Positions 39,801 through 47,586 of a DNA stretch of 51,613 nucleotides are shown one piece after another. Both the position numbers and the translations under genes were made by a program. Numbering within the stretch: position 1 is the first letter of the stretch; each line of letters begins with the position of its first letter. The notes beneath the pieces are model-generated. The model worked only from the letters and a program-made list of their open reading frames with translations. It did no database searches and was not told the DNA's origin. The stretch lies in the IMG/VR virus record IMGVR_UViG_3300014501_000026, positions 1 through 51,613 of that record; one strand, written 5' to 3'. The stretch is from a virus.

Positions 39801-40049
39801 CAGTCGATGGTCGCCGCGTTGGCGGTCAACTACGGCGGGTTCCCGACGCCGCGCATCCCGCGCATGAAGGCCGTGGTCGCTTCCGGGCACACCAAAGTCC
39901 TGGTGGCGTCGGGTGTCACCGAGCAGCTCGTTCTCCGTGCCGAGGAGGAGCAGGCCGAACCGACCGCCGATCAGCTCGTGTGGCGGGTCATGGCCCCGAT
40001 TGTGACGTCGACCCTGCGCGCACGCATGAACCGAGTGAGGAGTCTGTAG
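36864..40049 (+). CDS. Prohead protease with zinc ribbon and an intein
   Basis: A 1061-residue precursor. The N-terminus has a zinc ribbon ('CPKCQKMNDVDASYCDQCG'), Ala/Pro-rich linkers and a second Cys cluster. The HK97-type serine protease lies at about residues 270-413 and 762-780: 'FSIPVAVTEG', 'YLKHTPEMGGHGGAKLVGRI' (His), 'GISIDVG' (Ser), and 'IMAA' joined after splicing to 'TMCTQAAFPGAYIVL'. Residues 414-761 are an intein. The mature protein would be 713 residues, long because about 290 more residues follow the protease. Confidence 0.75.
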   Translation: MTDTLSRSAIVNQWYSALAAAGPPPPVAAAPPAPAKASPTADEPFEPQPYHADPDETVQCPKCQKMNDVDASYCDQCGTKLAGDPDVKIIAPAAPPAPATSTIRGVAYASNGYAIPPPPEPAAAPAPPPATKAPTTDVDNSVPCANTQSDGTPCNHLASAHDDTATGANTGPCSMQNCDCAGMMIPDQDEDLEAPEPAAVPAGAASAETSEWEVRSTEARGRGTVPPNLARLLDRATEGNRSAPLTAAAPPVAPAPEAAPSAPALPGPADLPPLDALGPAFSIPVAVTEGTLTDDGRTIAPNALTWRDPPIPLMYLKHTPEMGGHGGAKLVGRINTITRGGTVISMEGNFLTTPDGAEAAADLGGMGRLGISIDVGNVSEDIELPPIEGDEEFDGPVASDPVASLTAGVIMAACYSEDTEVLTDSGWKRFIDLVKGVDQVASRNQKTGAFEWAHPTAYFALDYTGPMVHFYGGRRRNLDLLVTPNHRMLVRSQKTGKETFVRADHLASSTSLYWGIPTTSVPNDVDVDTFRIEGARRGVPHVLTIKGDTFAAFMGAWLAEGSIVAGRGRVYISQIPSGRGREAYRTMLTDLLGHEPSSDATGLYFQNRVLADYLARFGHAADKFIPDELKDFSARQLRIFWDHYMLGDGCASRPESVTASERLANDLQEIAQRMGMWATIIPRDPKGDSVLSDGRIILEANKRRQFVVGFRNTGDAGRHSSEAIWVRQNESVDYDGTVYCVSVPNESLYVRRNGVPAWCGNTMCTQAAFPGAYIVLGDGSAPNAAIPLEQPSAGMGIEGIHVLSGQPCCDDCEETDALVAAGAIAPIRPPTAWFVVDEPTELTPLRVTEAGQVYGHIPWNQCHTGFTDRCVVAPRGGAFGYDRFCSGYVLTDEGDEIRTGPITSGTTHGDDARDWNDWSIERTKRHYADTGHAVADVVVRDGKLGIWMCGAMRPTATDEDFRTMRASVVSPDWRWEGNHQSMVAALAVNYGGFPTPRIPRMKAVVASGHTKVLVASGVTEQLVLRAEEEQAEPTADQLVWRVMAPIVTSTLRARMNRVRSL
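38103..39146 (+). mobile_element. Intein 2 with LAGLIDADG-type endonuclease (348 aa)
   Basis: Begins at Cys414 with 'SEDTEVLTDSGW', block B 'VTPNHRMLV', endonuclease helices 'FMGAWLAEGS' and 'HYMLGDGCAS', and ends 'GVPAWCGN' before Thr762. Penultimate Gly again replaces His. Insertion is in the conserved 'AATM' segment just before the last strand of the protease fold, a typical intein target. It differs strongly from intein 1. Confidence 0.85.
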
Positions 40050-40928
40050 ATGAACTGGGACAAGACACGAACAGGCTTGATCGTTCCGCCTGATTACCGC
40101 GGCCGGCATGTAAAGACAACGGACCGCGATACCTGGGAGAAGTTGGTCCACGGTGGCGGGCTTGACGGCGCCACGATGCAGCCCTTTGCCCAGTACAGCG
40201 AGCAGGCGGTCCTTGCAGCTATGTTCGGAAACTGCCTCGGGATGGTCAAGACCGGCATCGCCGCCGCAGCCACCGCTCAGACCTCGGTCACCGCCGGGAC
40301 CTTCGCCTCGGGCGGGGCAACGACCACCTGGGACTCGGCCACTCCCGCCGCGACCACGCTGTTCTTCGTCGGTACGCCAGGCTCGGGCGCGACGCAGAAC
40401 CAATACACGGCCCCGCACCTGTTCGCGGCGACCGCGGTGACCGCTTCGCCGGCTGCCTTCACCATCCCCTCGCAGTCGATCGGGTTGGCCATCACCGCGG
40501 GCGACATCATCATGAACCTCGGGACGCTCGCCGCGCCGGCGCCGGCGTTCTTCAACAACACGCTGTATGTCGGGCTCACCACCCAGGCCGTGTCCGGTGC
40601 GACCCAGGCCAACGTGCTGTCGGGCGAACCGACGTCGACGGGTTCGTATGCCCGCGTCGTGCTGCCCAACAACCTGCTGACCTGGAACGCCGCCACGGCC
40701 GCCTCGCCCTCGGTGACGACGAACCTGGCCGTCGTCTCGTTTGCCTCGAGCTCGGCGGCATGGAGCACGGGCGTGACGAACCTGATCCAGGCGTTCATAA
40801 GCGATGCTCCAACTTTGGCCGGGGGCCACGTTCTCGCGTATGGAGCACTCGGAACCGCACAATCCGTGAACGCGGCGAGCATCGTGCTCTCGTTCGCAAC
40901 CACAGTTTTCAGCGTCACTTTGACCTAG
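40050..40928 (+). CDS. Virion structural protein, probable head decoration or fibre
   Basis: A 292-residue Ala/Thr-rich protein. The region 'FFNNTLYVGLTTQAVSGAT', 'TSTGSYARVVLPN' resembles phage virion proteins that carry a 'LYVGL..GSYAR' motif and are thought to decorate the capsid or tail. It starts right at the protease stop. No enzymatic motif is present. Confidence 0.6.
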   Translation: MNWDKTRTGLIVPPDYRGRHVKTTDRDTWEKLVHGGGLDGATMQPFAQYSEQAVLAAMFGNCLGMVKTGIAAAATAQTSVTAGTFASGGATTTWDSATPAATTLFFVGTPGSGATQNQYTAPHLFAATAVTASPAAFTIPSQSIGLAITAGDIIMNLGTLAAPAPAFFNNTLYVGLTTQAVSGATQANVLSGEPTSTGSYARVVLPNNLLTWNAATAASPSVTTNLAVVSFASSSAAWSTGVTNLIQAFISDAPTLAGGHVLAYGALGTAQSVNAASIVLSFATTVFSVTLT

Positions 40929-40937
40929 GAGAATCCC

Positions 40938-41141
40938 ATGACCAACGAACAAGAGACCCTCGACGCCCTCAAGGCGCAGTGCCTCGAAGGCGAGAGTGAC
41001 GACGAGCACGCCGCCCACGGCGAAGCACTCGGTGCTGCCTATGCCGCCTTCGCCGGTCGCCAGGTATCCAACCCCGCGACGCCGGGGGCGACGACCCAGA
41101 TCGACGCCGCCGTGGTGGTGACCTCCGAAGACCCGGAGTAG
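40938..41141 (+). CDS. 67-residue acidic protein
   Basis: ATG 40938 follows TAGGAGAA. The product has an acidic helix and a disordered, Pro/Thr end. It is probably a small virion or assembly protein, but nothing is diagnostic. Confidence 0.55.
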   Translation: MTNEQETLDALKAQCLEGESDDEHAAHGEALGAAYAAFAGRQVSNPATPGATTQIDAAVVVTSEDPE

Positions 41142-41145
41142 CGCC

Positions 41146-41343
41146 GTGCCGTCTGTTTGCGGCCCGACGATTCATCCGTCGGACCACCACATGGCGGCGT
41201 GGTTCAAGCTCGCCAAAAGCACCGCCGCCGAACACGGCTATCCCGACGGCTGGTGGCGGTCGTGTCTCGTCTGCGGCCTCTACCAGAACACCTGGATCGA
41301 CCCCAAGACACCTGACCACCGCGACGGGGACTGGGTGCGGTAG
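41146..41343 (+). CDS. 65-residue Trp/His-rich protein
   Basis: GTG 41146 to the stop at 41341-41343, which shares a base with the next GTG. Contains 'CLVCGLYQNTW' (CxxC) and 'CGPTIHPSDHHMAAW'; a zinc site with these Cys and His is plausible. It lies among virion genes. Confidence 0.5.
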   Translation: MPSVCGPTIHPSDHHMAAWFKLAKSTAAEHGYPDGWWRSCLVCGLYQNTWIDPKTPDHRDGDWVR

Positions 41344-42005
41344 TGGCGATCACCCACGTACAGGACGGGACCCAGGCCACCATCACCGCGTCGGGGGTGA
41401 CGGCAAACCTGTTCTCCGCCAACGTCATCGCGGGCAATGCCGTTTCCTTCGCCGCGTTCGGTGCGGCTGGAACCACCGCGTTCTCGGCGGCGTCGGGGCT
41501 CGGGATCACCACCTTCACGAAGGCCGTCGGTTCTCATAACTCAGGGTTCGAGTGTGAACTCTGGACCGGGTTTTCCTCGGCCGGTGGCTCCAAAGCCCTC
41601 ACCCTGACGGGGCAGCAGTGGTACGCGGGTGGGTCGGAGTGGGCGGGGGCGACCTCGGCGGGGACCTTCACGGGTGCCACCGGAACGAGCACCGCCCCGG
41701 CCGTCAGTCCGTCTCCCGCCGCGGGCAACGCCGTCTTTTGCGCGATGGCGCTCGCCTCATCCGGTTCCACCGCGTCGCCGACGAGTCCGTGGACCTCAAC
41801 GACTGCTGTAACCGGATTCGACTTCACCTGGCAGATCGTCGCCTCCGGTGGGTCGGTCACCGCGACGTGGACCGCTTTGTCCCAGGCGTGGGACTGCATG
41901 GGCATCGTGCTCATCGGTGGACCGACCGCGCTCACGTCAGCCCTCACGGCATCCGCAGCCGTCGCCGCGACCAACACCGAAGCGGTCACCCTCACCCTCG
42001 CATGA
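41343..42005 (+). CDS. Beta-rich virion protein with a terminal fibre-type repeat
   Basis: A 220-residue protein from GTG 41343. The main domain ('AVSFAAFG', 'SGFECELWTGF', 'CAMALASSG') resembles the domain at the start of the 42161 protein. It ends with one unit of the repeat that fills that protein ('ASAAVAATNTEAVTLT'). The two genes therefore look like relatives with different repeat numbers. Probably an outward-facing capsid or tail fibre. Confidence 0.6.
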   Translation: MAITHVQDGTQATITASGVTANLFSANVIAGNAVSFAAFGAAGTTAFSAASGLGITTFTKAVGSHNSGFECELWTGFSSAGGSKALTLTGQQWYAGGSEWAGATSAGTFTGATGTSTAPAVSPSPAAGNAVFCAMALASSGSTASPTSPWTSTTAVTGFDFTWQIVASGGSVTATWTALSQAWDCMGIVLIGGPTALTSALTASAAVAATNTEAVTLTLA

Positions 42006-42028
42006 GTGCTGGCAGACGTAGACCAATG

Positions 42029-42139
42029 TTCGGGGCACCCTTGGCTCGGTTGACTCAATGTCCCGTGGCAAGTGCAGCGAAGAAACCACAACTACGAGGC
42101 TCGAAAGAGCGGCGTGGAAGACACCGGGGGTGCCCCGAA
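42029..42139 (+). ncRNA. Candidate structured noncoding element
   Basis: A 111-nt element closed by a perfect 12-bp stem: TTCGGGGCACCC (42029-42040) with GGGTGCCCCGAA (42128-42139). Inside are GTGG/CCAC (42065-42068 with 42086-42089) and a GAAA tetraloop hairpin GCTC/GAGC (42099-42110). The 155-nt interval holds no credible gene in an otherwise gapless operon. It could be a structured RNA, a processing site or a DNA cruciform; I do not recognise a known class. Confidence 0.45.
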
Positions 42140-42160
42140 CCTCTGCGAGGTAGGTGACCC

Positions 42161-43786
42161 GTGGCTACAACCATTGTCACCGGTCAGATCGCAATAACCA
42201 ACTTCAACACGTCGAACTCAGCGTCCGCCCGCACCGTCACCCTGGCAGCGGTCACCTCGGGTGACATCCTGGTGTTGAGTGCAGCCATCCTCGCCGGTGC
42301 CTTTACGGTGTCCACCGTCGCGACAACAACGGGTCCGGGCACGACAACGGCCTGGACAAAGGTGGTCACCTCTGGGACGACATCAGCCGATGTGGAGTGG
42401 TGGTATGCCGAGGCCACTGGTAGCGGCTCGGTCACCGTCTCGGTCACACCTGGCGGGTCTTGCAAACTCGGCCTGTGGCTGGCCGAGCTTTACGACAACG
42501 TGGGAGCGGTAGGGACTACACCAGGCACCCCCGTCTCAGGTCAGAGCGACACTGGCACCTCTACCCACGTCGCCTATACCGCGATGACGGTGGGCACGGC
42601 GGGTTCATGGGTCGCTATTGCGTCGGACTGCGGACAAACCGAGACGAACAACACCGGACTCGGGACCTTCGACGCCGGTCCTACCTTGTCGGGTGCCCAA
42701 CAAGCTGGGATCACCTACGGCGCGGCCTCCGCAAACACCGCGGGCGCCAATGGGTGGAACATTTCTTCCGGCACCTGGGGAACCGCGGGCATCGTCGTTC
42801 CGCCTGGTGCAGGGGGTGGCACCACCGCCATCACGGCAGCCCCTAGCGCCACCGCCGTAGTTGCGGCCACCAACACCGAATCCGTCGCGGTCACCGCTGC
42901 TCCCTCGGCTTCGGCAGTCGTAGCAGGGACTAACACCGAATCCGTCGCGCTCGCTGGTGCCGTTGCCGCCACCTCAGCGGTTGCAGGAAGCAACACCCAA
43001 GCCGTCGCCCTTACCTGTGCGATCACGGCTGGCGCGGCGGTCGCCGGTTCGGTTACCTCGACTGGCCCTACCGCCATCTCCGCGGCCGTCAGTGCCAGCG
43101 CGGCGGTAGCTGGAACGAATACCGAAGCCGTCGGCCTTTCATGCGCCATCTCGGCATCGGCGGTCGTCACCGCCACCAACACACCCCCCGCCCCCCACGG
43201 GATCGTCGCCGTCGCGGTCGTCTCGGCCCAGAACACCGAAGCGGTCGCGCTCACATGCTCGATCGCGGCTGGCGCTGTCGTCTCGGCCACTCTCACCCCG
43301 CAGGGCGGCGTGGTCATCACCGCGACCTCGGTCGTCGCGGCTGGGAACCGCGAGACGGTCGCCCTCACCTGCTCGATCACCGCCAGCACGGTCGTCACCC
43401 CGACCAATACCCAATCGGTCGCGCTGAGTACCGCCGTCTCGGGCTCGTCCGTTGTCGCAACAAGCAACCACCAGGCGACGGCCCTGAACGCCTCGATCAG
43501 CGGGTCCTCGACCGTCGTCGTATCTGCTGACCACAAGGCCGTCGCGCTCACAGTTGCCGTCTCGGCCTCCGCATCGGTCACCGCCATCAACAGCGGCAAC
43601 TTCCCCCTGACCGCCGCGATCACAGCGTTCGCCGTTGTCACCGCGGCCAATGGAGAGTTCTTCGTCCCACAGATTCAGGGCATCGCCACGCTGTACGTGT
43701 TCCTCCCGTCCGCACAGGTGACCTGCCTGCCCAACACCGCAACCCTCACCGCGGCGTTGCCCACGGCTAACGTTACGGCGACATGA
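42161..43786 (+). CDS. Repeat-containing fibre or adhesin-like virion protein
   Basis: A 541-residue protein from GTG 42161. Residues 1-220 repeat the C-terminal domain of the 5847 protein ('VEWWYAEATG', 'GLWLAELY', 'YTAMTVGTAGSWVAIAS', 'GIVVPPG'). Residues 225-510 contain about 13 imperfect units of 20-22 residues around 'ASAVVTATNTEAVALT', likely a beta-solenoid or fibre. The C-terminal 30 residues ('ATLYVFLPSAQVTCLP') may be a tip. It is a candidate host-surface binder. Confidence 0.65.
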   Translation: MATTIVTGQIAITNFNTSNSASARTVTLAAVTSGDILVLSAAILAGAFTVSTVATTTGPGTTTAWTKVVTSGTTSADVEWWYAEATGSGSVTVSVTPGGSCKLGLWLAELYDNVGAVGTTPGTPVSGQSDTGTSTHVAYTAMTVGTAGSWVAIASDCGQTETNNTGLGTFDAGPTLSGAQQAGITYGAASANTAGANGWNISSGTWGTAGIVVPPGAGGGTTAITAAPSATAVVAATNTESVAVTAAPSASAVVAGTNTESVALAGAVAATSAVAGSNTQAVALTCAITAGAAVAGSVTSTGPTAISAAVSASAAVAGTNTEAVGLSCAISASAVVTATNTPPAPHGIVAVAVVSAQNTEAVALTCSIAAGAVVSATLTPQGGVVITATSVVAAGNRETVALTCSITASTVVTPTNTQSVALSTAVSGSSVVATSNHQATALNASISGSSTVVVSADHKAVALTVAVSASASVTAINSGNFPLTAAITAFAVVTAANGEFFVPQIQGIATLYVFLPSAQVTCLPNTATLTAALPTANVTAT

Positions 43787-44130
43787 CCATCGTCAGCGAG
43801 GTCCCATCCCCGGTATGGGCAGGGACGGCCATCACCGAGGTCATGGTGTTCGCCGTTCCCAACGTCGCCGTCGACGCCTACGGGAACGTATCGGCCGGTC
43901 TGCCCACGCTCACCGACCCGACGACGGTCACGGTCAAGGTCAGTTCCAACGAGGGCACATTCACGTACACCTACGCGCTCGCCCAGATCACCAAGCTCGC
44001 CGTCGGGGTCTACATGATCGACATCTCCACGACCGGCGTGGTCGGAACCCTCACCGTCGAGTGGATCGGGACCGGGGCCTGCGCTGTGCCCAATATCCAC
44101 ACCTACTACGTCAACGCCCTTCCCCTGTAA
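43783..44130 (+). CDS. Beta-sandwich virion protein
   Basis: A 115-residue protein starting at ATG 43783 (4-nt overlap). An Ig-like fold is suggested by 'TTVTVKVSSNEGTFTYTYAL' and 'GTLTVEWIGTG'. Such small proteins ('YLIDIDTTG' type) occur among phage structural genes. It probably accompanies the fibre protein upstream. Confidence 0.55.
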   Translation: MTIVSEVPSPVWAGTAITEVMVFAVPNVAVDAYGNVSAGLPTLTDPTTVTVKVSSNEGTFTYTYALAQITKLAVGVYMIDISTTGVVGTLTVEWIGTGACAVPNIHTYYVNALPL

Positions 44131-44154
44131 AACCCTCAATCCGAAAGGTTCACC

Positions 44155-44385
44155 ATGCCCACCCAAGACAATGCCGAAAAGGCAATCGCGGTAGTCGAAG
44201 CACTCGCTGGCACGACCATGCCGACCCCGACCGCGGTTGCTGTGGTGACCACCACGCCGACCACCTCGGCCTACGGGTTCACCTCGGCCCAGGCCGTTGC
44301 CCTTCTCGCGTCGATAAACGCCCTAGTCGTGGACGTGGCCGCGCTCGCCGCCGTGTTGCAGGCGTTGGTCACGGCGTCGGCCTAG
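44155..44385 (+). CDS. 76-residue helical Ala/Val-rich protein
   Basis: ATG 44155 follows GAAAGG. A Thr/Pro middle links two hydrophobic helical segments ('AEKAIAVVEALAG', 'AQAVALLASINALVVDVAALAAVLQAL'). The second looks like a trimeric coiled coil. It may trimerise the neighbouring fibre proteins. Confidence 0.5.
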   Translation: MPTQDNAEKAIAVVEALAGTTMPTPTAVAVVTTTPTTSAYGFTSAQAVALLASINALVVDVAALAAVLQALVTASA

Positions 44386-44588
44386 TTCGCCTTTTGGATG
44401 ATGGCGAGCGTGCGGGACCCTCGGTTCAACCCTTGAGCGGGCCGGGGGTCCTTGCGCGAGCATCCTTGTACGACCGTTGACGTTGTGTCAGGCTGTCAGC
44501 AGTTCAGAGCGCGTAGCCGCTCCCCACGGGAACCGCCGGTCGTAGCACCGAGGTCCCGAGCGATTCACCAACGCGGGAGTGCAGCGAC
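44386..44588 (+). other. 203-nt noncoding gap before the capsid gene
   Basis: Contains a hairpin GGACCC/GGGTCC (44415-44420 with 44446-44451) enclosing a smaller CTCGG/TTGAG stem, consistent with a terminator, and TTGACG at 44477 that could be a -35 but has no matching -10. A GGTTCAACCC piece resembles a tRNA T-loop, but no tRNA cloverleaf forms. It may separate capsid expression from the upstream genes. Confidence 0.45.
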
Positions 44589-46301
44589 ATGGATGAGCAA
44601 ACCCTTCAGCTTCTGAGCAACCTGAGCGAGTGCTCGCCCGAGCAGCTCGAGCAGGTCACCAAGGCCCTCGACGACGCGTTCGACGATCTGGCCGGGGACG
44701 AATCGAAGAAGCCGACGCCGCAGGAAGCCGCGTCGATGACCGAGCTGGTCGAAGCCCGCGAGGGCGTCGCAGCCGAGCAGGCCCGCCGGGTCGAAGCCGA
44801 CGCCGCTGCACAACAGCAAGCCGAGGAGCTCCGCAGCCGGATGAAGCTCGTCCGTGGCGATGGGACCGACGACGCCGGTGAGGTTGCCCCGGTCGAGGAC
44901 GCCGACGAGGAAGGCAAGCCCAAGGCGGCCAAGCCCGCCGAGGGTGACGAGGCTGCCCCCGAAGGCGAAGCCGCCCCGATCGCCGCCTCCGGTCAGCGCA
45001 TCGCCCGCATGGCTGCCCAAGGCCGCCCAGGCGCGTCGCCCAATGGCACCGCCCCCCGCACGGGCCTGACCCTGGTCGCCTCGGGTTCGACCCGCGGCAC
45101 CTACGGCCCCGACCACGTGTTCGAGGAGCCAGAGGAACTGGGCCTAGCGATGTACGAGCAGCTCACCCGGATGTCCAAGTCGGCCAACGGCCGCGGGGGC
45201 GAGCCTGCCATCGTCGCCTCGGCTCGATACGAGTTTCCCGAGGAGTTGCGCCTGACGCGCGACCCGAGCCGCAACCTGGCCATCATGACCCGCGCGACTC
45301 GCCAGCATGCCGAGAGGCAAGCCCTGGCCGCCTCGGGCGGCATCCCCGGACCGCCCGCCGTCGACTACAGCATCCCGGTGTGGTCATCGGCCGATCGCCC
45401 GTTGCGTGATGGCCTGACCAGCGTCCAAGCCGATCGAGGCGCGTTGATGTACGTGACGCCCCCGTCGTTCGGCCTCCTGGCTGGTGCGACCGCCGTCTGG
45501 ACCGAAGCCACCGACGCCTCCCCTGGCGAAACCGTCAAGCCGGTCGTGTCGATCGGGGCGAACTCGCTGGTGACCGTGTACGTCGATGCCGTTGCAACTC
45601 GGATCGGCGCCGGCAACATGGAAGGCCGGTTCAGCCCCGAGTGGGTTGCCGCGAACACCGAACTGGCGCTGGCCGCCGCTGCGCAGATTCAGGAACTGAA
45701 CCTGCTGTCGCACATCGACGCCGCGGCCACCGCGGTCACCGCGGCCAAGATTCTCGGCACCAGCCGGGACCTGCTCACGCAAGCCGAGCTGATGACGGCT
45801 GCCTACCGTGACCGGTTCCGCCTTGCCGACTCCCAGGCGTTCACGGCAATCTTCCCGCGCTGGACCAAGGGCCTGTTCCGCGTGGACATCGCCCGGGAAC
45901 TGGCCCATGACACCTCGGGGATCGACGTGCGTGCGGTCACCGACGCCCAGATCGACAACTGGCTGGGCGCTCGTGGGATCACCCCCATCTGGATGTATGA
46001 CGGCATCTCGGGTCAGACCTTCAGCGCACAGTCGGCCGGCGCCCTCAACACCTGGCCGACGACGGTTGTCTGGCGTCTGTTCGCCGAGGATGTCTGGGTC
46101 CACCTCGATGGCGGATCGCTGGACCTCGGTGTGGTGCGGGACTCGACCCTCGACGCGACGAACGACTACGAGACATTCTCGGAAATCTTCGAGACGGTCG
46201 CCAACCGCGGACCCGCGGCCAGCACCTTCAAGATCACGTCGACAGTCCTCTCGGACGGGTCCTCGTCAGCCACGGTCACCCCGACCACTTCGGAGGGGTA
46301 A
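44589..46301 (+). CDS. Major capsid protein with N-terminal scaffold domain
   Basis: A 570-residue HK97-type capsid protein. Residues 1-150 are acidic and helical, a built-in scaffold (delta) domain probably removed by the prohead protease. From about residue 245 the shell fold follows ('GALMYVTPPSFG', 'AVATRIGAGNMEGRFSPEW', 'FPRWTKGLFRVDIA', 'DVWVHLDGGSLDLGVVRD'). A peptide GGIPGPPAVDYSIP at residues 250-263 recurs in the 49476 protein. GGGAG precedes ATG 44589. Confidence 0.8.
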   Translation: MDEQTLQLLSNLSECSPEQLEQVTKALDDAFDDLAGDESKKPTPQEAASMTELVEAREGVAAEQARRVEADAAAQQQAEELRSRMKLVRGDGTDDAGEVAPVEDADEEGKPKAAKPAEGDEAAPEGEAAPIAASGQRIARMAAQGRPGASPNGTAPRTGLTLVASGSTRGTYGPDHVFEEPEELGLAMYEQLTRMSKSANGRGGEPAIVASARYEFPEELRLTRDPSRNLAIMTRATRQHAERQALAASGGIPGPPAVDYSIPVWSSADRPLRDGLTSVQADRGALMYVTPPSFGLLAGATAVWTEATDASPGETVKPVVSIGANSLVTVYVDAVATRIGAGNMEGRFSPEWVAANTELALAAAAQIQELNLLSHIDAAATAVTAAKILGTSRDLLTQAELMTAAYRDRFRLADSQAFTAIFPRWTKGLFRVDIARELAHDTSGIDVRAVTDAQIDNWLGARGITPIWMYDGISGQTFSAQSAGALNTWPTTVVWRLFAEDVWVHLDGGSLDLGVVRDSTLDATNDYETFSEIFETVANRGPAASTFKITSTVLSDGSSSATVTPTTSEG

Positions 46302-46311
46302 CCGGTAGCCG

Positions 46312-47571
46312 ATGGTCGACTACAACTACCTTGCTCCGCTTCGGCAGCCGACCCCGCCTGTCGGGCAGAACCTCACCCTTCTCGACGCGGCCATGCCGCT
46401 CGGGACGGACTGGGACGTCCTGCCCGGTGGCTCGGTTAGCTCGCCGGACGGATCAGGGGGCGCCACTCCTTCCACGCGCTGGACTGATGGGTTTCGCTAC
46501 CTGCCGGAAAACCAGTTCGCGGCCGAGTTGCGCGCACCTGGGGACACGGCCGACGACGCGCCGGCGCTAGGGACGCCTCCGGCTCCGACCGCGGTCCCGT
46601 CGATCCTGGGTGGGACGTTGGCAGCAGCCACCTACGCCTACCAGGTGACATGGGTCAACGCCAACGGCGAAACGATCCACTCGGCTTCGGTCACCGCGAT
46701 TGTCGCCTCGGGGACCACGGGGTCTGTCGCACTGACCTTCACCAAGCCGACCGACCCACAAAAGGCAGCGGGCGTCACGGTCAACGTGTACGGCAATGTC
46801 GCCGGATCGCTCGGGCTGATCGCGACCGGGTTGACCGGCACGACATTCACCGACACGGGCGCCGTCACCCCGGGCGTTGCTCCTCCGACTGCGGACACGA
46901 CCGGAGGCCCAAGCACCTACGCGAACCTGCCGTGGGTGACAGCGATCCCGTTCCTGATCATGGTGGGCGAAACCATCTCGACGATGGGCGGGGAGAACTG
47001 GGACTTCAAGGGTCGGCTGACTCGGCACCTCGAAAACGCCACGCCTGCCGCGATTGGTCGGGAGTTCTGGCGGGGCGATTACGCGCGCGCTCACAGCTAC
47101 CCGACCAACTACCTGACCAAGAGCGGGACGGCGACCGACCTAACCCCGGGCGGTGGGCCTCCGTCTGCTACTCGCGGGTTGCAGATTCTCGAGGACGCCC
47201 TGGCATCGACCGGCTACGGCGGGCAGGGGATGATCCACTGCCAGCCCCAGACCCTTCCCTCGTTGCTCCGGTCCACCCTGCACAACGACAACTCCCTCGT
47301 GACCATGCTCGGCAACGCCCTGGTGCCCGACAGCGGCTACGACGGCACCGGCCCCGGGTCGACCCCGGCTTCACCCGCGGCCGGCTCGGCGTGGATGTTC
47401 GCAACCGACATGGTGAAGGTGGCCGTCGACGACATCGTGATCCTGCCGGATTCGGTCGCAGAGGCAACCGATAGGGCGACCAACTCGATCACCATGCGGG
47501 CGCAGCGATATGGCACCGCCTGCTGGGACAACTACCGCGCGTTTGCCTGTCGGGTCCTGCTCGATACCTAA
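46312..47571 (+). CDS. Virion structural protein with an inserted Ig-like domain
   Basis: A 419-residue protein after the capsid gene. The framework (residues 1-85 and 205-419: 'FRYLPENQFAAEL', 'LTRHLENATPAAIGREFWRG', 'GMIHCQPQTLPSLL') resembles capsid-associated proteins of actinophages. Residues 88-203 are a beta domain with 'GGTLAAATYAYQVTWVNANGE' and 'GSVALTF' that is also inserted in the next gene's product. It may be a second shell protein or a head-tail joining protein. Confidence 0.55.
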   Translation: MVDYNYLAPLRQPTPPVGQNLTLLDAAMPLGTDWDVLPGGSVSSPDGSGGATPSTRWTDGFRYLPENQFAAELRAPGDTADDAPALGTPPAPTAVPSILGGTLAAATYAYQVTWVNANGETIHSASVTAIVASGTTGSVALTFTKPTDPQKAAGVTVNVYGNVAGSLGLIATGLTGTTFTDTGAVTPGVAPPTADTTGGPSTYANLPWVTAIPFLIMVGETISTMGGENWDFKGRLTRHLENATPAAIGREFWRGDYARAHSYPTNYLTKSGTATDLTPGGGPPSATRGLQILEDALASTGYGGQGMIHCQPQTLPSLLRSTLHNDNSLVTMLGNALVPDSGYDGTGPGSTPASPAAGSAWMFATDMVKVAVDDIVILPDSVAEATDRATNSITMRAQRYGTACWDNYRAFACRVLLDT

Positions 47572-47586
47572 CAAGGAGAATCAACG

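Noticed and set aside
38934-41018. A 694-codon minus-strand open frame opposite the prohead protease.
   Set aside because: It is the complement of a well-supported coding frame in GC-rich DNA; its product has no domain logic and crosses gene boundaries.
42029-42139. Inverted repeats as ends of an insertion sequence.
   Set aside because: Only 87 nt lie between the arms, with no transposase and no target duplication.
44415-44460. Possible tRNA, from the T-loop-like GGTTCAACCC.
   Set aside because: No acceptor stem, D-arm or anticodon arm can be formed around it; it fits a hairpin terminator better.
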